Below, piece after piece: positions 52,200 to 63,161 of a DNA stretch of 64,000 bases. The notes under the pieces are model-generated. The model worked only from the letters and a program-made list of their open reading frames with translations, was not told the DNA's origin and searched no databases. The position numbers and the translations under genes are program-made. Numbering within the stretch: position 1 is the stretch's first letter; each line of letters begins with the position of its first letter. Source of the stretch: Tridacna crocea (Eukaryota > Mollusca > Bivalvia > Cardiida > Cardiidae); the NCBI GenBank assembly GCA_943736015.1, contig OX031064.1, positions 35,081,361 through 35,145,360 on the forward strand, read 5' to 3'.

Positions 52200-52401
52200 C
52201 TCTTTACCAAACGGCAAAATTTTGGACTTGTCCAAATTATAAGCATTTGCAGACGACAAAATAAATGTGAATTAAAAACAGAAATTTGATTTGAAAAGGG
52301 TAGAAATTATTGTGGGAAAAGGAGAAAATGCTGGTTACTAGCATTCAAAGGCTTTTTTTCTGAGGGCCATCAAAATTCGGGATTGTGTGGTAAAGAGTTA
52401 A
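52196..52401 (+). mobile_element. Pal-T MITE, half of hairpin deleted
   Basis: Full left arm; after GCTGGTTACTAGCATTC the sequence jumps to AAAGGCTTTTTTTCTGAGGG. Confidence 0.85.
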
Positions 52402-52937
52402 AGGGTTTTCAAAACCTGCAGGTTAGAACTTTTCCCCAATGTCTTTATGATTTTATCACAACTCTTCTATTCTGGTTTTCAAAGAATATGATCAGTATGA
52501 TGGAGAAAAAGGAAATAATGGTGGCAGAACAATTGAGAACAATCCATAAATTGGACCAGTATATCTCAAGGGATCACTTGAGTTTGGATGGTGTTGTGTG
52601 AAAATGTATTGGATCCCACATTGATTCTTTTTCTCCAATATTTACCGTGGAGTCCCAGGGTTTTTTTTATTGGTATAGAATCAATGGAGTAAATATTGGT
52701 GTTTTATGTCACTTCATCCTGTTTGCAGTGCTAACTAGATACAAATGTTTGGAGCTTCGCTTCAGACGAAGTCCGATAGATAACTATTTCATATTGTTAT
52801 ATATTTAGGGAAAAGTATAAATTGTTGTTTTCTTTTATGTTTAGAAAGTGATTTTATCTCCTTTAATTACAGATTTCCTGTTGAGGGATTAAAAGTTCTC
52901 GGTAAGCTGTTTGTGTTTGCTTCATTTCTAGTTTCAT
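52402..52937. other. Possible short coding segment, unproven
   Basis: A frame at 52492-52601 ending LDQYISRDHLSLDGVV, and a possible 29-bp exon after TTTAATTACAG with donor GTAAGC near 52900, look exon-like but lack convincing paired splice sites. AATATTTACCGTGGAGTCCC and its neighbour AGTAAATATTGG may be a weak foldback. Confidence 0.3.
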
Positions 52938-53176
52938 TTAATTCTTTACCAAACAACAACATCTTAGACCAGACCATTTTGAATCTAAGCATAATTGCAG
53001 ACAACAAAATAAACTTGATTCAAGAATGGAAAATTGTTTTTGGAGTAGTTCTAAGAAAGCATTTTGGGAAATGAAGAAAATGCTGGTTACCAGCATTTTC
53101 TTCTTATTCCGCAATGTTTTCAAACGCTTTCTTCTTCAGAAATATTAAAACTCAGGATTGTGTGGTAAAGGGTTAA
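52938..53176 (+). mobile_element. Pal-T MITE, diverged, TTAA-flanked
   Basis: The core AAGAAAATGCTGGTTACCAG is intact but the flanks have drifted (CATTTTGGGAAATG, TTATTCCGCAATG). Shares TTAA with the next copy. Confidence 0.85.
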
Positions 53177-53350
53177 CTCCTTACTTGCCTTTGCAAACTT
53201 TGTTGAAAAGGAAGAAAATGCTGGTTGTGACCAGCATTTTCTTACATTCCTGTGTTTTTTTTTCTGCCCTATCATAGAAAAATTCCATGATTTGAGCAAT
53301 GATGTAGTGTCTGAAAACATTTTGAAATTTGGAGTTATCTAAAAGAGTTA
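53173..53350 (-). mobile_element. Pal-T MITE, left arm shortened
   Basis: Core AAAATGCTGGTTGTGACCAGCATTTTC with a 3-nt loop, shown in part; the right arm has GTAGTGTCTGAAAACATTTT. Ends AAGAGTTAA. Confidence 0.65.
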
Positions 53351-53469
53351 AAAGTATGACCCTCTTTTTGGCTTGCAACTTCTTCAAAATGTTTTCATTT
53401 TTTTTCTCTCAGTTTTTTTCTTTTAGCAATATATTGTCATTTGTAGAAAAAAGTGACTCATGAAAATAA

Positions 53470-53650
53470 TCTGACCTTCAATAGCAAAGTACTAGACATT
53501 AAGAATGTGTTTGGTTCACACAGTGAGAATTGTCTTGGAAAAGGTAGGCATTGTAGGAGCTGAAGGGTGAAGTGTTGATTACCAATATCTTCTTTTCTCA
53601 CATTGTTTTTAAAAGTCTTTTCAATGAGGGTCATCATTACACAATTAAAT
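53470..53650. mobile_element. Possible Pal-T MITE remnant
   Basis: TTGTCTTGGAAAAGGTAGGC, GTTGATTACCAATATCTTC and CTCACATTGTTTTTAAAAGT. Weak. Confidence 0.35.
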
Positions 53651-53693
53651 ATAGGGCTAATATCGGTTGAAATAAGATAATTACGAGGGCTGT

Positions 53694-55317
53694 TCAGAAC
53701 ATTTTGAGACAATGCTTATAAGTTATAATGTGAGAATGATAAGACTTGCAAAGAAAATATCTCATCATAGTCAACATGTACTTTATAACTTAATATATGC
53801 TTAATATCAAGCCACTTGGTCTTACGTATAAATTTCAGGGCCCATCGTAAAGATACCTCCTTGCTTGGTATGGAGCAAAGTTGCGTTCTGAACGTGACGT
53901 CCTTATATCAACATTACTGCGCGTTTCACCATTGCATGTCATTCCTTTTCAAAATAAACCATTCAATCAAAGTTCATGTCACTGCACCCATTTGTCCTAC
54001 AAATTTACATGATTCACTATCCAATTACCTCACCACATTTAGTGCCACAGTCTTCAATGCACCAAATTATTGAATCCGGTACCTCTCAAATGGGCCTTGA
54101 CATGTGGAAAGACGCCGGTGAGCATTGGTCCTCACATCCTTTTGTGATTTACTGAGATGATGCATCTCTGACCAACCGATTGTGGCACCGATAAACAAGA
54201 GTCCCAGACATGCCTCCTCTGTTGCGTGTAATGTTTTAACATCTATTTTTGTTTCACCAGGCCTGTCCAAGTTTGGTGCAAACTTTTATGTAAGCTTGCT
54301 GCTCTGCCTTTACTTTGCTATCCGTTTTGTCGCTATTTCTTTGGTAGCACAGACTTCCAGAAAATGATCAGAACTTCCTTATTCATTACCTTAACTTATT
54401 GAAACTTCACCAAAAAATTCGATAAGTGTATGGCTTTTTCTCATTTCTCCGTTCATTCTCGCTTTTCCGTTCATGTACTAAAGCGGAAGGAATAAGCACT
54501 CGTGACGTTTTGTTCCACCCTGATTCTATTTTACTCTCAGATATTATGCATAACATCCTATCATACATCGATAATATTTTTCTATCAAATAAGACGCAAA
54601 AATGCAACAAAAGAGAGTAATTTTTATAGTTTGAAAGAAAATATTTCATTAGATACAATAAAAAGCAAATTTTCAATGTTTTTCAACATTAAATACGCCT
54701 AAATGGGTTGTATATACCCTTTACTATGAATAAGTTAGTCCGTCTGAACTAGAGTGTAGAATAGTCGTCAGTCTTTAGCAACTGGCCTTGACATTCAATC
54801 AAATGAATGGAAAAATGAGAAACTGGCCATACTACCCAGGTTGGTGAGGTAGGTTTGAAAATATCCGCGGATCAAACCTTTTGATGCAAGTTGTAGTGAC
54901 TTTTTTCAGTTATAAGTTTGATTCAGATTTTATGGTTGATCATTACACAAAATTTTGATTCCTCGACCAAAAATGTGAATTTTGTGAGCTCATTAATTTT
55001 ATGCCTAGGTGAACGGAGAAAGGAGAACACAGTATATATAGCATCCTTTTAATTGACATTTTGCCACTATTTTAATATTATTAGAGCTTTTATTCAAGTT
55101 TGAACTAACACACTTTTACGGTGTGCTGCGTTTACTCATGCCTATTGTTGATTTTAGATCATATAGGATTATAATGTGTTACTAATGCAGCTTTAATTTA
55201 GGTCTTTTAATTTACTGGTATTGAAGTTTACTTCACGATTATGGAAAATTTTATGTACTTATGTTAAGTTTTGCTCTCAAAACTCACATTGTCTCAATAA
55301 TTTCCAAACAGCCCTCA
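53694..55317 (-). mobile_element. Mariner-like transposon, decayed
   Basis: Termini CGAGGGCTGTTCAGAACATT and a right-hand inverse with TTTCCAAACAGCCCTCA, both continuing to a GAGACAATG block, flanked by TA on each side. The minus strand between 54067 and 54310 encodes pieces of a mariner transposase N-terminus, with stops and a frame change. Longer than a typical 1.3 kb mariner, so extra sequence has been inserted or added. Confidence 0.8.
54067..54310 (-). pseudogene. Mariner transposase N-terminal fragment
   Basis: Segments EQQAYIKVCTKLGQ (54263-54307) and MSGTLVYRCHNRL (54174-54212) align to the first helix-turn-helix region of mariner transposases, where the family usually has MSRTLVYRWHKRF-like sequence. 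Three in-frame stops lie within this part, and the DD(D/E) catalytic region was not found. A 67-codon overlapping frame is a shadow. Confidence 0.7.
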
Positions 55318-55504
55318 TACAGTATTTTTTATTGTAAACTTATGACAGTAGTGATAGCTGGAATTATGTTCCAAAACATTGGATAGTAAAAATCTCCAGT
55401 TGGACTGCTCTGTGCAGTTTAGTCATGTTTTGTATTGTTGGTATGAGCATATGAGGTTATGAAAATCTTACATTTTAGATTTTATGACTTATTCATGTAA
55501 CCTT

Positions 55505-55718
55505 TTTAAGTCTGTACTAGTTTGTCAAATTTAAGACTTGTCCCTAGTTTGTCAAATTTAAGACTGGTCAAAATAGGGAGCATTTGCAGAGTCATACAAA
55601 TCTTAAAAGTAGTCACTGAAAGGCAAAAAGATACCAGCATTTTCTCCTGTTCTGTGAATGTTTTCATGAGTATTTTTTTTCCTTGAGGTGAACTTGGTAT
55701 TGTGCGCTTGAAGGTTAA
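55505..55718 (+). mobile_element. Pal-T MITE, decayed, with arm duplication
   Basis: CTAGTTTGTCAAATTTAAGACTTGTC occurs twice in a row at the start (in part: TTTGTCAAATTTAAGACT). Later AGATACCAGCATTTTCTCCT; half the hairpin is missing. Confidence 0.55.
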
Positions 55719-56084
55719 CATGTTTTATGCTTAAACCATCACTGTATAATTAAGATATTTTGTGCCTCTACAATTGACTGTTGGGAAATACATGTATTTG
55801 AGAAAAAAGCAATTTTTTGTGACCAGGAAAAGTTACTGATTGCATTTTTCCATGATGTTTACATCATTGTTCTTGAGGTGAAAAAATGAAATATAATTAA
55901 TGCTTACCCCTCAGTGTTATCTTTACTTTTTCAAAGATTTTTCTTTTGTTTTATATTGTTGTCTGTTGTGTTTAATTTTCTATGTTTCTTAAATAGTCTG
56001 AAATATAATGGTTTTTGTAATGACTAAACATAGCTTGAACAGCTTACTGAACTTTTAATCGATTGATTGTGAATAACCCTGAGC
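55719..56084. other. No feature identified
   Basis: Nothing recognised. Confidence 0.4.
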
Positions 56085-56560
56085 AGTAATAGTTTTGGAA
56101 TATCTAAACATTATTTTTGGATGTGTAAACGGTAATATTTCTTGAAACGTCTAGAATACTCATACCATAACAACTTAATGTCTAAAGTGATTGAAATTAA
56201 TATTAATTCTTTTTCATATCTTAAATGTCTGTGAACAGTAATAGTTTTTGAATGTATAAAACTACTATGAACTGCAGTTTTTGTAATATCTAAAAATACT
56301 GTGAAGTGCAGTTTTTGGAATATTCAAAACTTACTGGGAACTGCAGTTTTTGGAATGTCTGAAACTACTCTGAACAGAAATAGTTTTTAAAAGTTCAAGA
56401 ACTTCAAGAACTACTGTGAACTGATTAGTGTCAGGGATGTTTCAATGTCTATTAATAGTAACAGGTTCCTTTTTTGAATGTCTAAAACTCGAATTTTATA
56501 ATGTTTGGGCTGTCTAAGATTACAGTGAACAGTTTGAGTTCTTAGAATGCCAAGAGTTAC
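56085..56560 (+). repeat. Degenerate minisatellite, unit about 34-36 bp
   Basis: Unit approximates CTGTGAACTGCAGTTTTTGG then AATGTCTAAAACTA. Best units at 56265, 56300 and 56333; outer units are eroded or interrupted. Confidence 0.75.
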
Positions 56561-57742
56561 ACTTGAAAGTAAAGAAATACAATGAATACTTTACTTCATC
56601 TAACAATCCCGTGTTTTGTATCTTTGATGTAAAATGAAGTATAAAGAGAAAATCCTGGTAACCATAGGGACCCTGCTCTGTTTTGAATCAGGATACTCCT
56701 AAGAATTATTCATTGGCTTTCTATTAGCGAATAGCATTATTGATTAAAGCTTAAAATACATTGTTTTCAAAGGTGGATAGGATAGCCATCATGAAATCAA
56801 GATAATGTACTTAAACTTTATTAAGGACGGTGCAAAGGGACACAGAGTTCTGTTTTGCATTATGGACACTTTTCAGAACAACGCAGATTTAAATTTACAC
56901 ATAGATTTAGAATGAATGATGTAAAGGGATCCTATTTTTTTCACAATGAGATTATAATTTAAGTTCTAAGAGATAATTATACGAGGTTACAGCTAACCTG
57001 AATATAAATTATATTAATTTCAAAGGCAGTTACCAAAGCATTGTTTTGTCAATAGTAATGTGATTAGATGGCCACGAGTCTTGGAGTAAAGATAATAATC
57101 AAATTTAAAATGGTTGTGGCTAGGTACATTTCTCTGGTTTGCACTGGGATACTTCTGAAAGCAAAACAGGTTTGTTGACTACCTTGCAGTAAATAACATA
57201 TTACATAGCAGCTGGTTACAAAAGAATTCTCAACAAAAACTAGGGGAGGAATTCTCTGACCATACAAATTTTGATTGGCTGAACAGAATGGTTTTGCCAA
57301 TCAGAAGGTGTATTACTTTCAAAAATAAAAGTATTTGAAAGTAAGCCTAAGAATGCTTCGAAGGATTATTGGCAATATATACAGAACATTACAAGTTTTC
57401 ATTTCTGCAATGTTGGTTCATGTTGAGTTACATGTGTAAAAAGGTCCATATCAGATGAGACCAAAGGTCCAATCCGATATTCACCTCTTCAGAGTGACAC
57501 AATGCAGACTGTTGTAATATGCCTTTTATTAAATACTAAGTCTTGTCCTCAATAAATGTAAATAAACATTACAAATTCAATACAAATAAACAAAAAATTC
57601 AGAGATAAAATGTTTCTTGTGTGGAGTTGTACTGGCGAGTTGGATAACATCAGTACAATGTATTCAAATCATAGCTACATGTATGAGAAGATTCTGTTTT
57701 GGACTTTCACTTAGAATTTTGTGGAGAAATCTTGTTGTGAAG
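56561..57742. other. No gene identified
   Basis: A weak Pal-T-like trace near 56585-56670. A minus 78-codon frame at 57064-57300 overlaps a GATTGGC...GCCAATC foldback. Nothing convincing. Confidence 0.4.
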
Positions 57743-57753
57743 GGGTAATCCTT

Positions 57754-58109
57754 CATTATCTCCCGCTAGATGGCATTCTATAAATACTCATCTATCTGAT
57801 ATGGGCATCCTGGGTACAGAACCGAACCACTTTCCTACGCAACAACCGTTACTTTGAATTTAAACCAAAAAAAAGGTTTACCTTATGATAGGCTACCTCA
57901 TGCAATTCACTCAACTATGATCACCAGTTTACAGAAATCTGTTGCTAAAGCAGGTCTCATTTCTCCTCAAACGTATTGATACGTAAAAGCTATTTTCAAC
58001 ATTACTACTTTGTAGAGCGTAATATTACAGTCAGCCGGCTTTCGGGGCTAGTAGTGATGCGTCATATAAGACAGTCGAATCTTCGAAGAATATGACATGC
58101 ACAGACAAC
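57754..58109 (+). mobile_element. MULE-like element H, copy 2
   Basis: About 90% like copy 1 by eye. Flanked by GGGTAATCCTT on both sides (57743-57753, 58110-58120). Confidence 0.85.
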
Positions 58110-58119
58110 GGGTAATCCT

Positions 58120-58336
58120 TAGACTGGTGTCAGTCCGTTAAATAGAGCCTTTTCATTAAAACAAAATCATCAAGTAAAACTGAAAAACAAAAACTCTTGT
58201 GTTCTTACTCTTCTGAATGTCTGATTTCTGTAATTCAGAAGAAGGGCAAGTAACAACACATATGTCTGTGACTTTGCTGTAGTTGTGTACCTTGTTTATT
58301 AGAATGACTTAAATGCCGGGCCTGAATGCCAGGCTA
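58120..58336 (+). mobile_element. MULE-like element I, copy 2, internally deleted
   Basis: TAGACTGGTGTCAGTCCGTT ... GAATGCCAGGCTA with the central 450 bp of copy 1 missing. Flanked by GGGTAATCCT (58110-58119, 58337-58346), the same word that flanks H copy 2. Confidence 0.85.
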
Positions 58337-58346
58337 GGGTAATCCT

Positions 58347-58700
58347 AAGATAGATACAGACAAATTTTTGACCATGTGGAAGTAAATAACATTATTGGCA
58401 AAAGCTAACAATAGCATTGTTTTCTCAACAAAAACCAGCCTTCTACTTCCATTAGCAAGATGATCTAAAGCGGTCATTGATCCTCACATCTTTTGTCTGG
58501 TCTTGTCTCTTGTCCATGCCCTTTTTGTTTATAATCCTCCTGGAGGATAATGGCTCCTGTATATATGAGGAGCTCTGTAAAACCATCCTAATCCTCACTA
58601 TACTGGATGTAACTATAGAAAACTGGAGATTCCAGGTAAAACATTAAATGCATTAAAATCTGCTTAGAAGTCATCTTTTATGTATGAAGTAACAACAGCA
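58347..58700. other. No feature identified
   Basis: Nothing recognised. Confidence 0.4.
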
Positions 58701-58930
58701 TTAAACCCTTTTCTCCACAAGGCATTTCTACGGTATCCCTAAATGACCCTAAATAACAGCAAGGATGAAGCTGTTTACTATATGTATATGACATCTTTTG
58801 ATAGCATAGAAAACATTGTGACAAAAGGTGAATTTACTCGTCACATGCAATTTCACCTTTTGACACAATGTTTTGCGAAGGCTCCTACAAGCAATGGGTA
58901 GAAATGAGTATCTGTGGAGTATAGGATTAA
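58701..58930 (+). mobile_element. Pal-T MITE, subfamily B, TTAA-flanked
   Basis: Same orientation as 22391. Core GTGACAAAAGGTGAATTTAC with GCAATTTCACCTTTTGACAC; the outer part stays paired, the centre has mismatches. Confidence 0.9.
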
Positions 58931-59090
58931 TGAACAAGCATCGTTGAGACATTTCCAAATGAGGCAACTAATTATATGGAAATATTATAACCTGCACATG
59001 TACTAAGCAAGGACCTGTCTTTGGTGCAAACACTTTGAGCATACCTTGGGTGCTTGTTAAAGTCTATATCAAAAGATAACTCTACAAAAT

Positions 59091-59290
59091 GTTAATAATG
59101 TTAAACTTTTCCAAATTAAAAGCATTCGTAGAGCTTAAGTTAAATATGGCTCATATAATTGGATTTGTCTGTATTAGGATAGAAAACATTGTACAAAAAG
59201 GAGGAAATACTTGTATACCAGCAATTTCTCCTTTCCTGACAATGTTTTCGAAAGCCTTCTTTCTCGGTATCATTAAAACAGAAATGTAAA
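59091..59290 (+). mobile_element. Pal-T MITE, diverged
   Basis: ACTTTTCCAAATTAAAAGCA, TTCGTAGAGCTTAAGTTAAA, core GGAAATACTTGTATACCAGC and TTTTCGAAAGCCTTCTTTCT. Confidence 0.65.
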
Positions 59291-59340
59291 ATTCAATACT
59301 AGTTACTACCGTATGAGTGACTGTATTTCAGTATTCATTC

Positions 59341-59569
59341 TCAACCCTTTATTGAACAATCCCTGGTTTTTACGATCCTGAGATAGAAGCCTTTTGAAAA
59401 CATTGTGGGAAAAGGAGAAAATGCTGGTAACCAGCATTTTCTCCTTTTCCCACATTGTTTTCTTCCCAGCTGGAAACAAATTTCACCTCTTGAGTTACAT
59501 TTATTGTGTCGTCTGCAAGTGCTTTCAATTTGGACAAGTCTAAAATTTTGTCATTTGGTAAAGGGTTAA
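59341..59569 (-). mobile_element. Pal-T MITE, intact
   Basis: Left TCAA, right TTAA. Palindrome of about 60 bp broken only at CACATTG for CACAATG. Close to 28008 and 36950. Confidence 0.92.
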
Positions 59570-59973
59570 CATGACAGTAACTGTTGTTTGTCTTAGGATC
59601 GTTTTAAAGGTCAATGAAATTGTTGTGGATATAGGAAGCAATTCAGGTACAACCAGCCTGAATTATTTTTTCTTCCAACTGAGTTTTCTAGCCATACAAA
59701 GATAAATCCTGACATTCCAGCTTGGGTTCAACTGCTAAATGGTTGCAAATAAGTAATAAGTCTAAATTTGTTGTCTGGATTTAACACTTTACTTTGCTCG
59801 CTTACATAGATAAACCATACCCTCTGCAAGTAAGCCTCTTATTACAGGTTTGTCTGCTAGAAATAAAAATTTTTCCAGACAGAAAAATGAGAACTGTGTA
59901 AAATGGAATGATCATCTTGCATTCCCCCATATTTGAAAGATAGCAGTATTGTGTTACTTGTTTTAATTAGCAG

Positions 59974-60070
59974 AAAAGAAGAGAAATGCCCAAAAGGAAG
60001 GAAATGTCTGGCCTGTCAGCCAAATTACAGGCTGCTAATTGAGACTCTGGTGGAAAAGCTGCCAAATGAG
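59974..60070 (+). CDS. Candidate coding exon with a cysteine cluster, gene not identified
   Basis: An AG acceptor (TTTTAATTAGCAG) and a strong donor (GAG^GTAAAC) bound 97 bp with an open frame: KEEKCPKGRKCLACQPNYR followed by LLIETLVEKLPNE. Cysteines in C-X5-C-X2-C spacing suggest part of a metal-binding or disulfide-bonded domain. It is outside every repeat found here. Phase of entry is 1. I cannot name the protein or tie it to the exon at 7451; another frame is open for part of its length. Confidence 0.5.
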
Positions 60071-60082
60071 GTAAACATACCA

Positions 60083-60322
60083 GGTTTATCTCTGCACTAG
60101 ACGACAAAATTTCAGGCTTGTTCATTATTGAAAATCTTTGCAGACTCCAGATTAAATGTTTCTTAAATGATAGAATAAGTCTTTGAAAGGGTATGAAAGA
60201 AATTGGGGAAAAAGAGAAACATGGTTACCAGCATTTTCTCCTTTCCTGCGATTTTTCTCTAAAGTCTGTTTGTCTGTTTTTCCTGAAGATTTGAAAGACA
60301 AGATTGGTTGAAAAAGGTTAAA
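60083..60322 (+). mobile_element. Pal-T MITE, diverged
   Basis: GACGACAAAATTTCAGGCTT, TTTGCAGACTCCAGATTAAA, ATGGTTACCAGCATTTTCTC; ends AAAGGTTAA. It lies 12 bp after a candidate splice donor. Confidence 0.6.
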
Positions 60323-60595
60323 TATAATGCAACCCTCAGGGTGAATCCCAAAGGTTCAGATTTAATATACAATTAGTGGATAAATTTGGTTATTTTTTTG
60401 GAACTGTGGGGCCCGGGGACGGGGGGACATGATTCCAACTCTTGTAGTTGACTACATGTATTTGTTTTACAGCAGACCACTTTAGAAAACATCACAGAAA
60501 AATGAGAAACTGCTGTTAGCATTAATAATACTGTTGTTTGCTACAATATTTTTGCATACATTATTATGTTCTGTTATCCAAATTCCATCCACATA

Positions 60596-61828
60596 CAGTA
60601 AAACCTTGTTATTTCGAGTCTCGGACATTTGAGAACCCGGCATATTTCGAGGAATTCCAAGAGTCCCGGCAAAAACTCTACTTTATTGAACCAAAAGTAG
60701 CTCAGTAATTTCGAGTCTCGACAAGTCGATAATTCGAACACTGATGCTGGTCCCAGTAATTATTTTCCTTCTTTAAATTGATTGTTTATTTGAATACAAT
60801 ATTTTCACACCTCTCCAACGATTGTTTTTACACCTTTCCAAGCGAAGGATTTCATCTCGCCAGCCTGTCTACGGTGTGGCGCAAGTTTTACAAACTGACA
60901 ATTACTACGGGGTATTCACACCACAATATGATTTGAGAAGGTGTTGATGTTAATTAATGATGAGACGCTACTTGTAACAGAAGCCCTTTAAATTCATTGT
61001 TGATCCTGAAAAGTTAGTTTAGTAACAACATTAATTTTGTCATCAGACGACGCCATATTTTTATCAGTTTTAGTGTTAAATCTATTTATAGCATCAGGTT
61101 TTTCCCAGTCGCATCGCCACAGATTAGGACCCGTTTGATCACATAAATTTTATCTGTTTTGTTACGCTGACGTCATACTTCGGGTTTATGTGAATAACAG
61201 GATCAGAATTCTGATTCGGTGTGACTGGTACCTTTTAATGTCGTAGAAATTTACCTTCGACACAGGTAAATGTGATTGTCACAGGTTGTGTAGATATTCT
61301 GATTTGTTTTTGTGTCGAAGACATTGGTAATAAGAAAAGTCGAAATTCTCTATTTTTATCTGTCATCAGCTCAGCACTATAACTTCAGTAATTTATACTT
61401 CTAGGACCATTTCAACAGCGCAGAAATCAAACGGTACCGTTTGTGATTCAAAATTTTGACGTCTTTCTCGACATATAAAAGGGCATACTTCACGAGTTTG
61501 TTAAAATTACAGAACACGACTTTTCCAAGAACTATCGAAAGAAAGGCCAGATTATTTAAATTATTTAATTAGAAATCCATACTCATATGATCAAAACAGG
61601 AAAATTTACAGAAAATAACCCTTTTGATACTATATTGTTCAAATGCTGTAAATGAATGAATCAAATAGGGACAGATACAAAGTTATACTGCTGCAGAAGA
61701 AAACTTTGATCGTCGATCTCGAATGCACTTCCATTTTTTTTCAAGGACATTTTGGATGATTCGAGCACCGCGAAAACTCAAATATTTTGCTCGTCCCCTT
61801 GGGACCTCGAATTATTGAGGTTTTACTG
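60596..61828. mobile_element. Non-autonomous pogo-like (Tc1/mariner) element, 1.2 kb
   Basis: CAGTAAAACCTTGTTATTTC and GAATTATTGAGGTTTTACTG form the inverted terminus, flanked by TA on both sides. CAGTAAAACCTC...TTCGAG is the style of pogo/Tigger ends. No transposase frame; the interior contains more TTCGAG-type words near both ends. Confidence 0.85.
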
Positions 61829-61838
61829 TAGTTATCAA

Positions 61839-61926
61839 AATATGATTTACACTAATAAGCCAATCAGAATATGATTTACACTAATAAGCCAATCAGAATA
61901 TGATTTATTCTAATAAGCCAATCAGA
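61839..61926 (+). repeat. 29-bp tandem repeat, three units
   Basis: TATGATTTACACTAATAAGC then CAATCAGAA, at 61841, 61870 and 61899; the third has two changes. Confidence 0.95.
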
Positions 61927-61985
61927 AGTTATGATCCAGGTTATACACTCTCAATTATTAGGGACCTAAAGCTACACTCGGGTAT

Positions 61986-62214
61986 TTAACCCTTTCCTAA
62001 ACAACAAATTTTGGACTCTTCCAAACGGAAAGAGTTTGCAGACAACAATTTTAGTTTTGGACAAAATGGCAAATAGTTTTTAAAAAGGGTAGAAAACACT
62101 GTGGGAAAAGGAGAAATTGCTCGTTACGAGCAATTTCTCCTTTTCCCACAGTGTTTTCTAAAGACTTGAACTGCAGACACGTAAAAAATTGTTCTGTTTA
62201 TCGTATAAGGGGTA
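61986..62214 (+). mobile_element. Pal-T MITE, subfamily C
   Basis: TTAA left, GTAA right. Core GGAGAAATTGCTCGTTACGAGCAATTTCTCC is a perfect palindrome, shown here in part: TTGCTCGTTACGAGCAA. Confidence 0.9.
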
Positions 62215-62420
62215 ACCCATCACAACATACATACATAAGATCGGAGAAAACTCAAATGTATCAATTACTGCATTGGTTGCCACGATATACCTGTGCAAAA
62301 ATGCAAGGAGAAGCCTGTTGATTTCAGGGATGCCACTGATTGAGACAACCTTCGTTTTTGCTCGTGTATATTGTAACTAGGTCTTTGAGAATGTCATGTG
62401 ATAGACAAAATTGCATTTCG
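62213..62420 (+). repeat. Interspersed repeat L, copy 2
   Basis: Counterpart of 51425-51635. Begins directly at the end of the Pal-T copy, as copy 1 precedes one. Confidence 0.7.
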
Positions 62421-62537
62421 TTTGTACTACAATGTATTGCACAGGACTATTGTTTACGCTTCCAGAGAGTAAGATTGCTCATTCTGAACACCTTTTCTTA
62501 AACTGATGTCGTAAACTTTTGCTGTTTTGTTGATAAG

Positions 62538-62615
62538 AGACAATCAGCCTGTGGTGTCGTTCCTGTAAACAATGTCAGACAATCAGCCTGTGGTGTCGTT
62601 CCTGTTAACAATGTC
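62538..62615 (+). repeat. 39-bp tandem duplication
   Basis: AGACAATCAGCCTGTGGTGT, CGTTCCTGT(A/T)AACAATGTC twice, with one difference. Confidence 0.95.
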
Positions 62616-62842
62616 AATAAACTTAGGTTGTTAAGCCAAGGATGGAGACAAAACAATTGCTTGTTTCAACGCATTGAACTATCACATGATTTGTGTGAAG
62701 ATTTACAATGAAAAGTCAGCTAATCATAGGCGATCATCGATGTAAACAAACAGATAATTCCATATGGTAGGATGTGTTCTAGTTTAAAAATTCACTTTTC
62801 TGCCATTGACCTGAACTTTTAAAATTTACCCCTGCGCAAGTC

Positions 62843-63060
62843 TTAATCATGCAATACCAAATTCTAACAATCCTAAAGACAAGGTTTTTGAAAATATTGT
62901 TGGAAAAGGAGAAAATGCCGGTTTCCAGTATTTTCTCCTTTTCCCAAATTGTTTTCTACCTATCATTGAAAAATTGCACCATTGTGCCACTTTGAAATTG
63001 TCATCTGGAAATGCTTTCAATTTGGACAACGCTAAAATTTTATTGTCTTGTAAAGGGTAA
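62843..63060 (-). mobile_element. Pal-T MITE, diverged
   Basis: CAATACCAAATTCTAACAAT, core AAAATGCCGGTTTCCAGTAT, arm TTTGAAATTGTCATCTGGAA; end TTGTAAAGGGTAAAG. A minus-strand AATAAA (plus TTTATT, about 63038-63043) arose in its arm. Confidence 0.75.
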
Positions 63061-63161
63061 AGTAAAGCTTAATTGATCCCACAGTAATGGCATATCTTTC
63101 TGGACTTGTCAGATTCTACAAGAAAGTGGAGCTCATATTTAGTTACAAGACTGAAAGAACT

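Noticed and set aside
52492-52601. Exon-like frame ending DQYISRDHLSLDGVV
   Set aside because: No consensus donor, weak acceptor, and the paired 29-bp candidate downstream cannot be joined with confidence. Kept only as a note on the region.
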